From Paenibacillus alginolyticus DSM 5050 = NBRC 15375 (GTDB taxonomy: Bacteria > Bacillota > Bacilli > Paenibacillales > NBRC-103111): 64,000 nt of DNA. The notes below the pieces were generated by a model that was not told the origin of the DNA, did no database searches, and saw only the letters and a list, made by a program, of their open reading frames with translations. Location of the stretch: positions 108,783-172,782 of the forward strand of contig NZ_AUGY01000008.1 of NCBI RefSeq assembly GCF_000422905.1, read 5' to 3'. This document shows, piece after piece, positions 18,121 to 27,499 of the stretch. Within the stretch, counting starts at the first letter, position 1. The number at the start of each line of letters is the position of its first letter. Both the position numbers and the translations under genes were made by a program.

Positions 18121-19518
18121 TTAGGTCGCTCCTTCGCGATTATCAGGTTTGGGCTTTGGCAGCTTCATTGCTTTGTAAGATGCTTCGTGGTCATTCTTAT
18201 TCCATTTGATTCGCATGCCCAAAGTAAGCAAGCCTATGATCCCGACAAAGAGGAGACTAATCCAGAATCCGGGTCGGCTCGTTTCATGAAAGATTGTACC
18301 CGTGATAGCTGTAAGGATTAAAACCATGCCCAGATATCGTTTGATCCTTCCCCATTTGGTTAACTGTAATAAGCGACCAGATGATAGCAGGATGAAGAGC
18401 CAGTTCAAGAGCAGCATAATCCCGGCGGCTGTTGTTACATATTCAAAGAGCTCATCTGGCAGCAAGAGTGCCATCAGCACCGCTACAGTTATACCCCCAC
18501 TCGTAAAACCGATGGCGAATAGAGGTATCCGTCTTTTCCCTGTGGTTGTTCTGGCAAATATCGAGGGGGCATCGTGATCTTGGGCTAACGTAATAAGGAT
18601 CGTTGTCACCGCAAATAAAGAAGCAACCATGGTAGAAAATCCAGCAATAATGAGGATCGCATTAAACGCATGCGGGACAAAAGGGAGATTGTAACTTCCC
18701 AAAGCAACCTGAAACGGGCTTTCATTTCCCTGAATGGCATTTAAGGGGATTAAGGTTAAAGCAAGAATAAGAGAAGCGATATAAATCGTTGTTAAAAGAA
18801 GGAGCATGACATTTCCTGCTTTAGGCGCCTCTTCGGGTCGCTTCAATCTTGCAGCCATTAAGCCCATGATTTCAATACCGCCAAAGGCGTAAAATGCATA
18901 AATAAAAGAAGACCAAGCACCCATTAATCCAGCTGGCAAAAAGGTTTCTTTGGCCGCCCAGAATCTCGGTTGATGAGCTCCACCCGTGATGAATCCTAAG
19001 ACAGCAGCCCCTGCTATTAGGAGAAACATGACGATGGCGGATACTTTGATGATGGCAAAAATATGCTCTGTACGCTCGAATGCTTTCGTCCCAAGCAAGA
19101 TAACACCCAAGCCTATCAAGGCATAGACCGTTGCAAAAATCCACATGGGTATCGTTGGAAACCAGAATCGGGTAAAGAGGGACAAAGCTGTTAATTGACT
19201 GCCCATAATTAAGAGCTCAGAGCTCCAATAGACCCATCCGCTGCTGAAGCCTGCCCAGCGTCCAAATGCTTTTTTGGCATAGGCTCTAAAAGATCCTCGC
19301 TGCGGGTCCGCTTCCGTCATTCGGGCCAAAACATCAAAGACAATATAAGTGCCAAAGGCTGCGAGAATGAACATGATGATAACGGATCCACCGCCCATGC
19401 TGATAGCTATCCCGGAGCCTAAGAAGTAACCGGTACCAATCGTACAGGCAACGCCAAGCAAGGACAGCTGCCACCACTTCATTGTTCCTGACTTGTCACT
19501 CTTTGCTTTTGTGGACAT
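18121..19518 (-). CDS. APC-superfamily amino-acid permease
   Basis: 465 residues with about 12 helices. The first helix carries the substrate-binding GTGYFLGSG break; SFRAYAKKAFGRWAGFSSGWVYW is the usual loop before helix 3; the tail KLPKPKPDNREG is polar. Comparable to AnsP/YbxG-type importers for neutral or basic amino acids; the substrate is not deducible. ATG at 19518 preceded by AGGAGG. Convergent with the LysE exporter. Confidence 0.87.
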   Translation of the reverse strand: MSTKAKSDKSGTMKWWQLSLLGVACTIGTGYFLGSGIAISMGGGSVIIMFILAAFGTYIVFDVLARMTEADPQRGSFRAYAKKAFGRWAGFSSGWVYWSSELLIMGSQLTALSLFTRFWFPTIPMWIFATVYALIGLGVILLGTKAFERTEHIFAIIKVSAIVMFLLIAGAAVLGFITGGAHQPRFWAAKETFLPAGLMGAWSSFIYAFYAFGGIEIMGLMAARLKRPEEAPKAGNVMLLLLTTIYIASLILALTLIPLNAIQGNESPFQVALGSYNLPFVPHAFNAILIIAGFSTMVASLFAVTTILITLAQDHDAPSIFARTTTGKRRIPLFAIGFTSGGITVAVLMALLLPDELFEYVTTAAGIMLLLNWLFILLSSGRLLQLTKWGRIKRYLGMVLILTAITGTIFHETSRPGFWISLLFVGIIGLLTLGMRIKWNKNDHEASYKAMKLPKPKPDNREGAT

Positions 19519-19594
19519 ATAGCCTCCTAATGCCGTTCGTCTAGAAATAACAGCTGTTAGTATAGCTTGTCTATTGGTAAAATATACTTAGAGA

Positions 19595-19888
19595 TTAACC
19601 CATCTGAGCTACTAGAGTGCCGTCTCTTAATATGACCTCGTAGGAGTGAAGTTTAGCGCTCGGCACATTATGGCAACGCCCCGTATGTAATTCAAACGTC
19701 CATCCATGCAGCGGACACACAAGCTCTCCATCTTCAAGGTCAACCGTGTAGCCGGCATGAGGGCAAACACTGGACATTAGGGTGTATATCCCATCCATCT
19801 CCGTAAGGAAGTACAAGCTATCTTCAACTTGGACCTCTGCCGGAAATACTGTAAATTGTTCTTTTGTTCCAATTAGGATTTCTTTCAT
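19595..19888 (-). CDS. Rieske [2Fe-2S] ferredoxin-like protein (NirD-like)
   Basis: 97 residues. The two Rieske ligand pairs are present: CPHAGY and CPLHGW (C-x-H...C-x2-H), spaced by 16 residues as in nitrite-reductase small subunits and small ferredoxins. The start ATG at 19888 follows AAGGAGAATAACC; an upstream start at 19948 has no such site. It is not next to a large nitrite reductase subunit, so a general electron carrier or a dioxygenase ferredoxin is equally possible. Confidence 0.85.
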   Translation of the reverse strand: MKEILIGTKEQFTVFPAEVQVEDSLYFLTEMDGIYTLMSSVCPHAGYTVDLEDGELVCPLHGWTFELHTGRCHNVPSAKLHSYEVILRDGTLVAQMG

Positions 19889-19977
19889 GGTTATTCTCCT
19901 TTTCAAACAGGTTAGTTTGATTATAAGGCACGACTGTTGTTCCACCAAGTGAAAAATGACAAAGGAGGATGATATTA

Positions 19978-21084
19978 ATGAGCAAGAACAATCCCTTATT
20001 AGAAGCGTTTAATCAAACTATTTATCCAGTAGGCGGCCATAGTAAAAGAAACATTCAGGTTTTGAAAGAGGTATTGAATGAGATAGATGGGAATCTGGAC
20101 AGTGATATTTATGGTTCAGGGAAACTTATCGAAAATTTTCAAGAAGAAATGGCGACGTATCTAGGTAAAGAAACAGCCGTATTTTTCCCTAGTGGAACCA
20201 TGGCGCAGCAAATTGCTTTAAGAATTTGGTGTGATAGGAAGGGCATTAAGAAAGTGGCTTATCATCCTTTGAGTCATTTGGAAATTCATGAAGAAGACGG
20301 GTTAAAAGAATTGCATCATATTGAAACGATTTTGCTTGGAGATAAAGACAGACTCATTCGACTAGAAGATGTTCTCCACATGCAAGATGATATTGCTTGT
20401 TTATTAATAGAATTACCGCAACGTGAAATTGGCGGTCAGTTGCCGGACTACGAGGAGCTTGTTGCCATCTGTACTTATTGCCGTGAAAAAGGGATTAGAT
20501 TGCATCTAGACGGAGCCAGACTGTACGAGATTCTACCTTATTATCAAAAGACAGCAGCAGAAATTTGTGAGCTTTTTGATAGTGTGTATATTTCTTTTTA
20601 CAAAGGAATTGGCGGGATCGCTGGAGCCATACTAGCAGGGGATGAAGCTTTTACAAAAGAGTCCAAAGTGTGGAAAAGACGACACGGAGGCGATTTAATA
20701 AGCCTTTATCCGTATATCCTCAGCGCCAGCTATTATTTTAAACAGAGATTACCTAAAATGAATCAGTATTATGAAGAAGCCAAAATGCTTGCTGGTTTCT
20801 ATAATCAATGCCATGGCATTGTTACTAAACCAATAGAACCTGCGACTAACATGTTTCATGTACATGTTGATTTGCCAAAAGAGAAGCTTGAACCTATATT
20901 AATAGCCTTGTATGAGGAGACGGGGATTGGCTTAATTCACTATGTAAAAGAGAGCAGTGAGACAAGTTGTTGTTATGAAGTAAGTATCGGTGATCGCTTT
21001 GCCCATATACCCAAAGATGAGCTTAGGAAAGCATTCCAGCTGCTGGATGTGAAAATGAGAGAAGCAGCCGCTTTGAGCGAATAA
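19978..21084 (+). CDS. PLP-dependent beta-eliminating lyase, threonine-aldolase-like
   Basis: 368 residues of aminotransferase fold type I. Marks: FFPSGTMAQQIALR (phosphate/ring contact), LHLDGARLYE (Asp that binds the pyridine nitrogen) and the PLP lysine in SVYISFYKGIGG. This is the pattern of low-specificity threonine aldolases and related aromatic amino acid lyases. ATG at 19978 lies 9 nt after AAAGGAGG; the ATG at 19969 overlaps that site. Divergent from the Rieske gene with about 90 bp between them. Confidence 0.82.
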   Translation: MSKNNPLLEAFNQTIYPVGGHSKRNIQVLKEVLNEIDGNLDSDIYGSGKLIENFQEEMATYLGKETAVFFPSGTMAQQIALRIWCDRKGIKKVAYHPLSHLEIHEEDGLKELHHIETILLGDKDRLIRLEDVLHMQDDIACLLIELPQREIGGQLPDYEELVAICTYCREKGIRLHLDGARLYEILPYYQKTAAEICELFDSVYISFYKGIGGIAGAILAGDEAFTKESKVWKRRHGGDLISLYPYILSASYYFKQRLPKMNQYYEEAKMLAGFYNQCHGIVTKPIEPATNMFHVHVDLPKEKLEPILIALYEETGIGLIHYVKESSETSCCYEVSIGDRFAHIPKDELRKAFQLLDVKMREAAALSE

Positions 21085-21197
21085 TACAGGATAACGCAAC
21101 AAATTGATTAATTTTTACACCCCTGATAACTTCCTGCAATTATACATTGAATATGAAATCCCCTCCGTAGTATGGTGAGATACAAGGAGGGGATTTG

Positions 21198-21518
21198 ATG
21201 TTTCGAAAATGGTTGCTGTCCTATAAATGGAGAAAACTACGCCTTCGCGTTTGGGAAAAAAGATTGCACCAGCAATTACAACTTATTTCTCGCCGGCTAT
21301 CACTTACGATACACTGCTCGCTTCATGTTTCGTGGGGCCCCTTTTATGGCGGCTCGGTAATTATAGATCGGAAATATAAAAAAGCGAAGATTTTTATTCA
21401 AATTCCCTTTGATTACTCCGCTCAAAAGACAATGAACTATCAAAACCTTCATGTTGAACAATGTGCGGATGATTTCGCTTATCGGCATTATTTGGACTTA
21501 TGCGAAAAGGCCGGTTAA
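21198..21518 (+). CDS. Hypothetical protein, 106 residues
   Basis: A frame with an excellent ribosome site (AAGGAGG, 7 nt before ATG). The N-terminal third is basic and helical (many R, K and W), followed by strand-like segments (SLHVSWGPFYGGSVIID, KAKIFIQIPFDY) and a C-terminal CADDFAYRHYLDLCEK. No membrane segment. I do not recognise the family. Its stop overlaps the end of the convergent GMC oxidoreductase gene by 4 nt. Confidence 0.6.
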   Translation: MFRKWLLSYKWRKLRLRVWEKRLHQQLQLISRRLSLTIHCSLHVSWGPFYGGSVIIDRKYKKAKIFIQIPFDYSAQKTMNYQNLHVEQCADDFAYRHYLDLCEKAG

Positions 21519-23101
21519 ACCGACCTCGACAATTCAAGCTTTTTCGCTTTTTCCTTAATATAATCTGCTGTTCTCAACGCGAGCGACATGACCGTATTCG
21601 TAGGATTTCCGGCGCCAGACGTAACAAAGATACTCGCATCGCAAACAAAAAGGTTGGGGATATCGTGGGTTTGACCATACGAATTAACGACAGAGGACTC
21701 AGGATCATTCCCCATGCGGCAACCCCCCATCATATGCGCGGTGTCCGGAATGACGAATTCGACTTTCCCGCCCGCCGCTTCGAGTATTGCACTCATATTA
21801 CCTACCGCATGATCGATGAGTTTCCGATCATTGTCGCCATAGCTGAACGTGACTTTTGCACGCGGAAGGCCGTATTCATCTTTTTCGTCAGCCAGCGTTA
21901 CCCGGTTCGTTTCGCTTGGCAGAACCTCTCCAACCAAAGTGACTCTTCCATAATAATTGTAATCCAGCAAAGCCTCTCTTAAACGTTCGCCCCAAATCGG
22001 CCCTCCCTTCGCTTGCGAAATACCGTTGGCAAAACCGACCGGCCTGACCCCGTGTGAATGCAGGGTATAACCACGGACAAAATTGTTATTCGGATCGGTA
22101 CGGTAAAAATCCTGGGTAGTCGCTAATACGGGAGTCCCTTTGTACAACCTGATTTCATCATCGAATTTGGCATAGACGTCTTGGCTGCTGTGCACCATCA
22201 TTGATTTTCCGACCCAGCCGCTGCTATTGGCAAGTCCATTTGAAAATTGGGCATTTGCGGAATTGAGAAGCAACCGTGGCGTTTCTACTACATAAGCTGA
22301 CAGGATCACTAATTTCGCTTTCTGCTCATAGGTTTTTCCATCATGAACGAATGTGATTCCTTTTGCCCTTCCGTCCTGTCCCATTAACACTTGTGTCACC
22401 ATACAATCGGCTAATACCTCAGCTCCAGCTTTAATCGCTTTGGGAATATGAACGATCAAGGTGCTGAATTTAGCGTCGGGCATGCATCCTTGATTGCAGA
22501 AGCCTCGGTTAATACACGGAGGTCGGCCTTCGAAAGGTGCGGAAAGAATAGCAAGAGGAGCAACGGAAGAGCGTATGCCTAGCTTTTCGCAACCGTTCAT
22601 AAACATATATGCGTTCGGGCTAAGCGGCTCCCTTTCCGGATAAGGGTAAGGGCCATGGTAATTTCCCCAAGGAAAATGCTTTGGACCGGATACGGCAATT
22701 TCTTTCTCGATTTTTGAATAATAGGGTTCCAGATCTTCATAGCCAATCGGCCAATCGTCAGCAACGCCATCCATCGTTCTTGCTTTAAAATCCGCATCGT
22801 GGAATCGTAAGAAAACGGCCGTAAAGTGAACGGTTCCCCCGCCGATGCCCCGTCCAGAGTTGTTATGCCCCATTTGTAGCGGATCATTTCCGTCTACAAT
22901 CCGGGTGTCCTGCCACCCCAAATTTTTCATGGAAAGTTCGTCACTTGCAAAATCTTTTTGCGGATCGCGAAACGGGCCTGCATCCAAAACAACAACACTC
23001 ATACCAGCTTCGCTTAATTCTTTAGCCAATACGCCTCCTGCAGCCCCTGCTCCTACGATCACCGCATCCACTTCTTGATCTGCAAATCTTCGTTTTATCA
23101 T
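21515..23101 (-). CDS. GMC-family oxidoreductase (gluconate 2-dehydrogenase FAD-subunit type)
   Basis: 528 residues from the chosen start. FAD-binding GAGAAGGVLAKELSEAG near the N-terminus; GRGIGGGTVHFTAVFLRF around the flavin; cysteines in CINRGFCNQGC; the C-terminal active-site histidine region HMMGGCRMGNDPESSVVN, then FVTSGAGNPTNT. The ATG at 23099-23101 overlaps the stop codon of the upstream subunit-3 gene (ATGA), showing coupling; an ATG at 23122 would add seven residues. It should work as the catalytic part of a membrane-bound sugar-acid or alcohol dehydrogenase, with the genes upstream encoding partners. Confidence 0.85.
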   Translation of the reverse strand: MIKRRFADQEVDAVIVGAGAAGGVLAKELSEAGMSVVVLDAGPFRDPQKDFASDELSMKNLGWQDTRIVDGNDPLQMGHNNSGRGIGGGTVHFTAVFLRFHDADFKARTMDGVADDWPIGYEDLEPYYSKIEKEIAVSGPKHFPWGNYHGPYPYPEREPLSPNAYMFMNGCEKLGIRSSVAPLAILSAPFEGRPPCINRGFCNQGCMPDAKFSTLIVHIPKAIKAGAEVLADCMVTQVLMGQDGRAKGITFVHDGKTYEQKAKLVILSAYVVETPRLLLNSANAQFSNGLANSSGWVGKSMMVHSSQDVYAKFDDEIRLYKGTPVLATTQDFYRTDPNNNFVRGYTLHSHGVRPVGFANGISQAKGGPIWGERLREALLDYNYYGRVTLVGEVLPSETNRVTLADEKDEYGLPRAKVTFSYGDNDRKLIDHAVGNMSAILEAAGGKVEFVIPDTAHMMGGCRMGNDPESSVVNSYGQTHDIPNLFVCDASIFVTSGAGNPTNTVMSLALRTADYIKEKAKKLELSRSV

Positions 23102-23547
23102 TGTTCTGGCTGCGCCTCCCATGGATCCAATTGTCCTAACTCTGTACGTACGTATCCTCGCGGATAGGCCGGACCTGCATACCCGATTTCAGACCATACT
23201 TTCGGATGCGAGCAATATGATTCTGATGCTAACTTTAAAAGCTTCGTAAATAGCGCTTCTTGCGGTATATGAATCCATGAGGAACGTCAACTTTTCTCTG
23301 ACCCTCCCCAGGTGATTGGTGCAAGGTTTGATCGATGTGACCTAGTACGAAATTCAACACTTCCGTTGTTTGATCATTTACCAAGAGCGAACAGATCCGT
23401 CTTAGGATCTCCGCTTCAAAGGGTGCTAGAAATTGAAAGCTATTATTCGATTTCAACCGGGAAGTTTACAATCGTTTGAGTATGATCATCCCACTCATCC
23501 TGCTCGTTCATGACATCAAAAGACGGGTAGTGGCTTTCTTTTAGCAT
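23098..23547 (-). pseudogene. Gluconate 2-dehydrogenase subunit 3-like, frameshifted and internally deleted
   Basis: Three pieces of one protein lie in order on the minus strand. The start (MLKESHYPSFDVMNEQDEWDD, ATG at 23547) runs into a stop after FPVEIE near 23449. A second frame continues with SNNSFQFLAPFEAEILRRIC to SPGEGQRKVDVPH. A third gives IPQEALFTKLLKLASES to the end PWEAQPEQ at 23098. Between the second and third pieces about 70 residues usual for this family appear to be missing. So there is one frameshift plus one deletion of roughly 200 nt. The neighbouring GMC and membrane genes look intact. Confidence 0.75.
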
Positions 23548-23551
23548 GATA

Positions 23552-23950
23552 TCACCACGCCTTCCAGTAAATCGCTATCAATCCAAGAACACTAAGAGCG
23601 GAAAACATTAAAGGAAGTATAATCGGCGGACCGATAAGAAAGTTTCGCAAAGCCCATCCTCCAACCCGAATACCGACTCCCCGAAAGTGGAAATAAAAGC
23701 CGATCAAACCGGATACTACGCCGAACCACATAAGTGCCATAAACAAAGTGTGCAGCCAAGGAGCGTTATACCAAGTCAGGATCAAACCTGCTATTAGGAA
23801 AATGGGGGCGGAAATGACAGGTACCCACATCGCTTTATGGATAAAATTTTGCCTGTAATGAAACATCGTCACCTGAAGACCTATCATTAGAAACGCAAGG
23901 CTGACAAACAAAATCAGAATTCGATCAATCGACCACGCAGACCAATTCAT
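23552..23950 (-). CDS. Four-helix membrane protein of the GMC operon
   Basis: 132 residues, almost entirely hydrophobic, with four predicted membrane helices (about 11-30, 40-60, 65-87, 105-127). ATG at 23950 after AGAGGA; the frame extends further upstream without a site. The stop lies 5 nt before the subunit-3 start. It is the first gene of the GMC dehydrogenase operon and probably its membrane anchor or a quinone-side partner; this is inferred from position. A fragment of a second copy exists at 27235-27270. Confidence 0.7.
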   Translation of the reverse strand: MNWSAWSIDRILILFVSLAFLMIGLQVTMFHYRQNFIHKAMWVPVISAPIFLIAGLILTWYNAPWLHTLFMALMWFGVVSGLIGFYFHFRGVGIRVGGWALRNFLIGPPIILPLMFSALSVLGLIAIYWKAW

Positions 23951-24061
23951 AATGGGTCCTCTTTTCCACTCACAGTTTTGTAGATTCAAATTATTTCCTT
24001 TACAGTGAAGAAATATTCCAAATTAGAGACATACTACCTGTAAATGAAACAAGGGGGTGCA

Positions 24062-25598
24062 ATGATCTCGATGGTATACACGATGCATGAGAATGTTCCG
24101 AGTTTGTTACCTCAGAAACCTCAATTCAACACTGTAGCGCAGACGATTCTGGAGCAGCTTCGACTTTGGGGCGTTGAGCGGATTTATGGTGTCGTGGGTG
24201 ATGCCGTCTTCGGACTTATGGATGCAATTGCTAATCAGGAGGAGATTTCATTTATAGCGGTCAAACACGAATCCGTCGCCGCGATGATGGCTTCTGCAGA
24301 GGCGAAAATAACCGGCCGTCTAGGTGTCTGTATCGCTCAGATGGGACCCGGACTAGCCAACCTAATCAACGGATTAGGTGACGCTTTTATGGATAAAGCC
24401 CCGGTGCTTGCGATTACCGGTCAAGCGCCGCTAAATAAAATCGGCACGTTTTACAAGCAGTACATCAATCAACAGGAGTTGGCGCATGCCATTTCTCTGT
24501 ACAGTCAATTGGTCGTTCATCCGGATGCCGTGGTTGACTCGCTGAAACAGGCCATGTATACATCTGTTTTGCACCGAACCGTATCGCACTTGTCCATCCC
24601 TGCGGATGTATTTACCATGACAACGGCTGCGATGCCATATGAACAGCCAGAGTTATCCATCCCCGTGTCCGATTCGAAAGTATTGCATCAAGTCATGCAT
24701 CTCTTGCATTCCGCGAAACAACCCATGATTTTGGTAGGCAGCCAAGCTCGATCAGCCCGGGAGTCAATCCAGACATTGGCGGAAAAATGGGGCAGCGGTA
24801 TCTTGGTGGCCGGAAGGGTTTGTCCCTGCTTCAGTACGTGTTGTTCAAATCGCCAAACATCAGGCAGACCTCAGCATATCCGTTCCGGCGGATATCGGGT
24901 TCGTCGGAGATACCGTGAACATGATTCTGCAATTGATAGAGGGATTGAGAAATCACGAGCCCAACCAAGCTTGGGTCGATCAGATTCAGCAATGCAAACG
25001 GGCATGGTCGGCACAAAACGACATCGAGAGGAATCAAACTGCATCTCCGCTTCACCCCTCAAACATCATAAGAATAATAGAACATAACATTGCCGAAGAT
25101 GCCGTTATCGCTTTAGATGAGGGGGATTCAACCCTCTGGTTTCTAAGAAATTTTCGAGCAAAATCTCAGCAGACATTGATCTCAGGCAGGTGGCGGACAA
25201 TGGGATTCGGTTTGCCTGCTGCAATGTCTGCAAAACTATGCTCATCGGAGAAACAAGTGATTTGTGTGACAGGGGACGGCGGTTTAGGCATGGTTATGGC
25301 CGACTTGCTAACCGCCACGCGGTACAGCATACCGATAACGGTCATTATTTTTAATAACGGCGCTCTTCAAATGGAGCAAGACAAAATGTTGATGAAGGGG
25401 CTCCAGCCCGAAGGGACGGAACTGACAAACCCTGACTTCTCTAAGGTAGCGGAAGCTTGCGGCTGGAAGGCGTACCGAGTCGGAAATGCGGAGCAATTAA
25501 ATGAAGCTTTAAAACAATCGCGGTCCAGCGGTAAGCCGGTTTTGCTCGACGTTCTTACTGCCACAATTCCACACCCCGATTTTAGATCACGATCATAA
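24062..25598 (+). pseudogene. ThDP-dependent enzyme (pyruvate oxidase/acetolactate synthase type), internal deletion
   Basis: The N-terminal part (to about 24815) has the ThDP pyrimidine domain: WGVERIYGVVGDAVFGLMDA, the catalytic Glu in KHESVAAMMASAEAK and GPGLANLINGLGDA. It breaks after WGSGILVA. The continuation, in another frame from about 24828 (VPASVRVVQIAKHQADLSI), runs on to the ThDP pyrophosphate domain with GDGGLGMVMADLLTA...NNG and ends at 25598. About 50 residues of the middle domain, including the usual EGG/WW region, are absent. The single-polypeptide frame is destroyed. ATG at 24062 follows AAGGGGG. Confidence 0.8.
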
Positions 25599-25615
25599 AA
25601 GGAGAGGAGCTAAAC

Positions 25616-26500
25616 ATGGCATCGACGATAACGCCAAATCCGACTGGACTTCAACTGATACCACCGTATCCGGCCCAGCATCAGAATCAGCAACCGGGTA
25701 TCGAATTGCTTATGACCCCAAGACCCGTATTTGATAATCCGAACTACAAAGGCAGCGGAAAACTGAAAGATAAAGTGGCGCTCATTACAGGCGGGGACAG
25801 CGGTCAGGGGCGAGCCATTGCCGTCGCTTACGCGAAGGAAGGCGCAGATGTCGTGATCGTTTATTTGAACGAGCATGCCGATGCGGAAGACACCAAACAA
25901 TTTGTGGAACAAAAAGGCCGTCAGTGCCTATCTATCGCCGGAGATATCGGAAACGAGGCGTTTTGCAAGCAAGTGGTGGAACAAACGGTTAAGCAATTCG
26001 GCAAGCTGGATATTCTAGTTAATAATGCTGCGGAACAGCATGTTCAGAACAGCCTGGGCGATATCACTTCCGAACAAATGGAGCAAACGTTTCGAACGAA
26101 CTTTTTCTCCGTATTCTTTTTGTCCAAAGCAGCTTTAGCGCATATGAAACCGGGCAGCGCCATCATCAATGCGGCGTCGCTGACGGCATACGAAGGAAAC
26201 GAACAATTGATCGATTATTCAGCGACCAAAGGTGCGATTGTAGCTTTCACGCGTTCCCTGTCCAAGTCTCTCCACAGCAAAGGCATTCGCGTCAACGGAG
26301 TCGTCCCCGGAACGATATGGACGCCGCTCATTCCAGCTTCCTTTCCGGCGGATCAAGTCGCGAATTGGGGCGCCAAGACTCCGAAGAAACGCGCGGGGCA
26401 ACCTTATGAAATCGCCCCTGCCTATGTCTATTTTGCTTACTCCAACAATCCTAATTTCTCATATACCTTAATCGAAACAACACCATTCTGTGCCAAATGA
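25616..26500 (+). CDS. Short-chain dehydrogenase/reductase with altered C-terminus
   Basis: 294 residues, of the YhdF/YdaD-like SDR group. An N-terminal extension (TPRPVFDNPNYKGSGKLKDKVALITGG) precedes the NAD site GGDSGQGRAIAVAYAKEGADV, then NNAAEQ and the catalytic YSATKGAI. The family end (a segment like ASDDSSYVTGQ...VNGG) is missing: after RAGQPYEIAPAYVYFA an unrelated 20-residue tail follows. The 3' end has therefore been lost and the frame now runs into sequence next to the L,D-transpeptidase gene. 17 nt behind the ThDP pseudogene. Activity is doubtful because the C-terminus helps form the tetramer. Confidence 0.75.
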   Translation: MASTITPNPTGLQLIPPYPAQHQNQQPGIELLMTPRPVFDNPNYKGSGKLKDKVALITGGDSGQGRAIAVAYAKEGADVVIVYLNEHADAEDTKQFVEQKGRQCLSIAGDIGNEAFCKQVVEQTVKQFGKLDILVNNAAEQHVQNSLGDITSEQMEQTFRTNFFSVFFLSKAALAHMKPGSAIINAASLTAYEGNEQLIDYSATKGAIVAFTRSLSKSLHSKGIRVNGVVPGTIWTPLIPASFPADQVANWGAKTPKKRAGQPYEIAPAYVYFAYSNNPNFSYTLIETTPFCAK

Positions 26501-27141
26501 TGGTCACGTTGAAATTGTTTTACGGACGCGGTCGTATTTGAGCGAAACTTGCCGTTACATACCCCTTGGAAGTATCCGGCGCTCTTTAAACGAGATTGGA
26601 TCAGTTGCACGTCTCCTCCGGCGTCGCCTTCTGCCAAACTCCTCGGTTCATGACGCAGATCCCCAAGCACATGCCCATAAATCGTTACTTTTGTTCCGAT
26701 CGGAATTATTTCGAATAACTCCATGACGTCGCTGTTGCGCATGCGAATACAACCGTGACTTAGATGCTGCCCGATAGAATTCGGTTTGTTCGTACCGTGA
26801 ATGCCGTAGCTTCCCCAAGGGACGTTTAATCCAAGCCAACGAGGACCAAAGGAGGGCCCCCAATCTTTCCCTTTATAAATGACTTGGTACTCTCCAACAG
26901 GGGTGGGAGTGGATGAGTTTCCAACGGCAACGGTATAAGTCTTGAATTTCTGTCCTTTTACCCTTACAACAAGTTGGTGCCGTTGCGGATACACTTCGAT
27001 AGAATACGTTCCATGGTCAGCAACGATCGGCAGCGATGGATCAGCATAAGCCAGTTGTGAACAGATTTCTTCAGTCAAACTCAAAATGAGTAAAACCAAT
27101 ACGATAATTCGATAAGAAAGATAAGGTATTCTTCGATTCAT
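26437..27141 (-). CDS. L,D-transpeptidase (YkuD) with peptidoglycan-binding domain
   Basis: 234 residues. Signal/anchor helix about 10-28; YkuD catalytic domain about 45-165 with GIHGTNKPNSIGQHLSHGCIRM, including the catalytic Cys and His; then a PG_binding_1 repeat (GGDVQLIQSRLKSAGYFQG...VKQFQRDHHL). It makes 3-3 crosslinks or attaches proteins in peptidoglycan outside the membrane; in spore formers such enzymes also serve the spore wall. ATG at 27141 after GGAG. Its 3' end overlaps the altered end of the SDR gene on the other strand. Confidence 0.88.
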   Translation of the reverse strand: MNRRIPYLSYRIIVLVLLILSLTEEICSQLAYADPSLPIVADHGTYSIEVYPQRHQLVVRVKGQKFKTYTVAVGNSSTPTPVGEYQVIYKGKDWGPSFGPRWLGLNVPWGSYGIHGTNKPNSIGQHLSHGCIRMRNSDVMELFEIIPIGTKVTIYGHVLGDLRHEPRSLAEGDAGGDVQLIQSRLKSAGYFQGVCNGKFRSNTTASVKQFQRDHHLAQNGVVSIKVYEKLGLLE

Positions 27142-27234
27142 TATTTTCTCCAAAAAACAAGTACTCCAAGCTATGGATATAGTCTATCCTCTTGCCTGAT
27201 TTTCATTCTAAATGTAAACTGACGAACTGAATGA

Positions 27235-27270
27235 GGGAATCCAATCGATAGACCACATGGACCAATTCAT
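27235..27270 (-). pseudogene. 5' fragment of a paralogue of the 23552-23950 membrane gene
   Basis: On the minus strand from ATG 27270 the sequence reads MNWSMWSIDWIPS; the intact gene at 23950 begins MNWSAWSIDRI. DNA agreement covers about 35 nt (CCAATCGATAGACCACATGGACC here). The rest of the gene is absent. The remainder of the 27142-27499 gap shows no other coding sequence that I can support. Confidence 0.5.
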
Positions 27271-27499
27271 GCTTCTACCTCTTAATTGATTCTATCAATT
27301 CCTGAGTAATGAGAAACTATCCCTTATACAAGGCTTAATAATAGTACTCGTAAATGACATACTAATAAAAACGAACGAACGGATCCATACGTACCTAGCG
27401 CCGCTACAAATTCGCATCCTGTGCACATATGCATTTTGAACAAAATGATGAACAATTGACTTATTTAAGTGTGCAACAATTTTCGGGGGGTATCACTCT

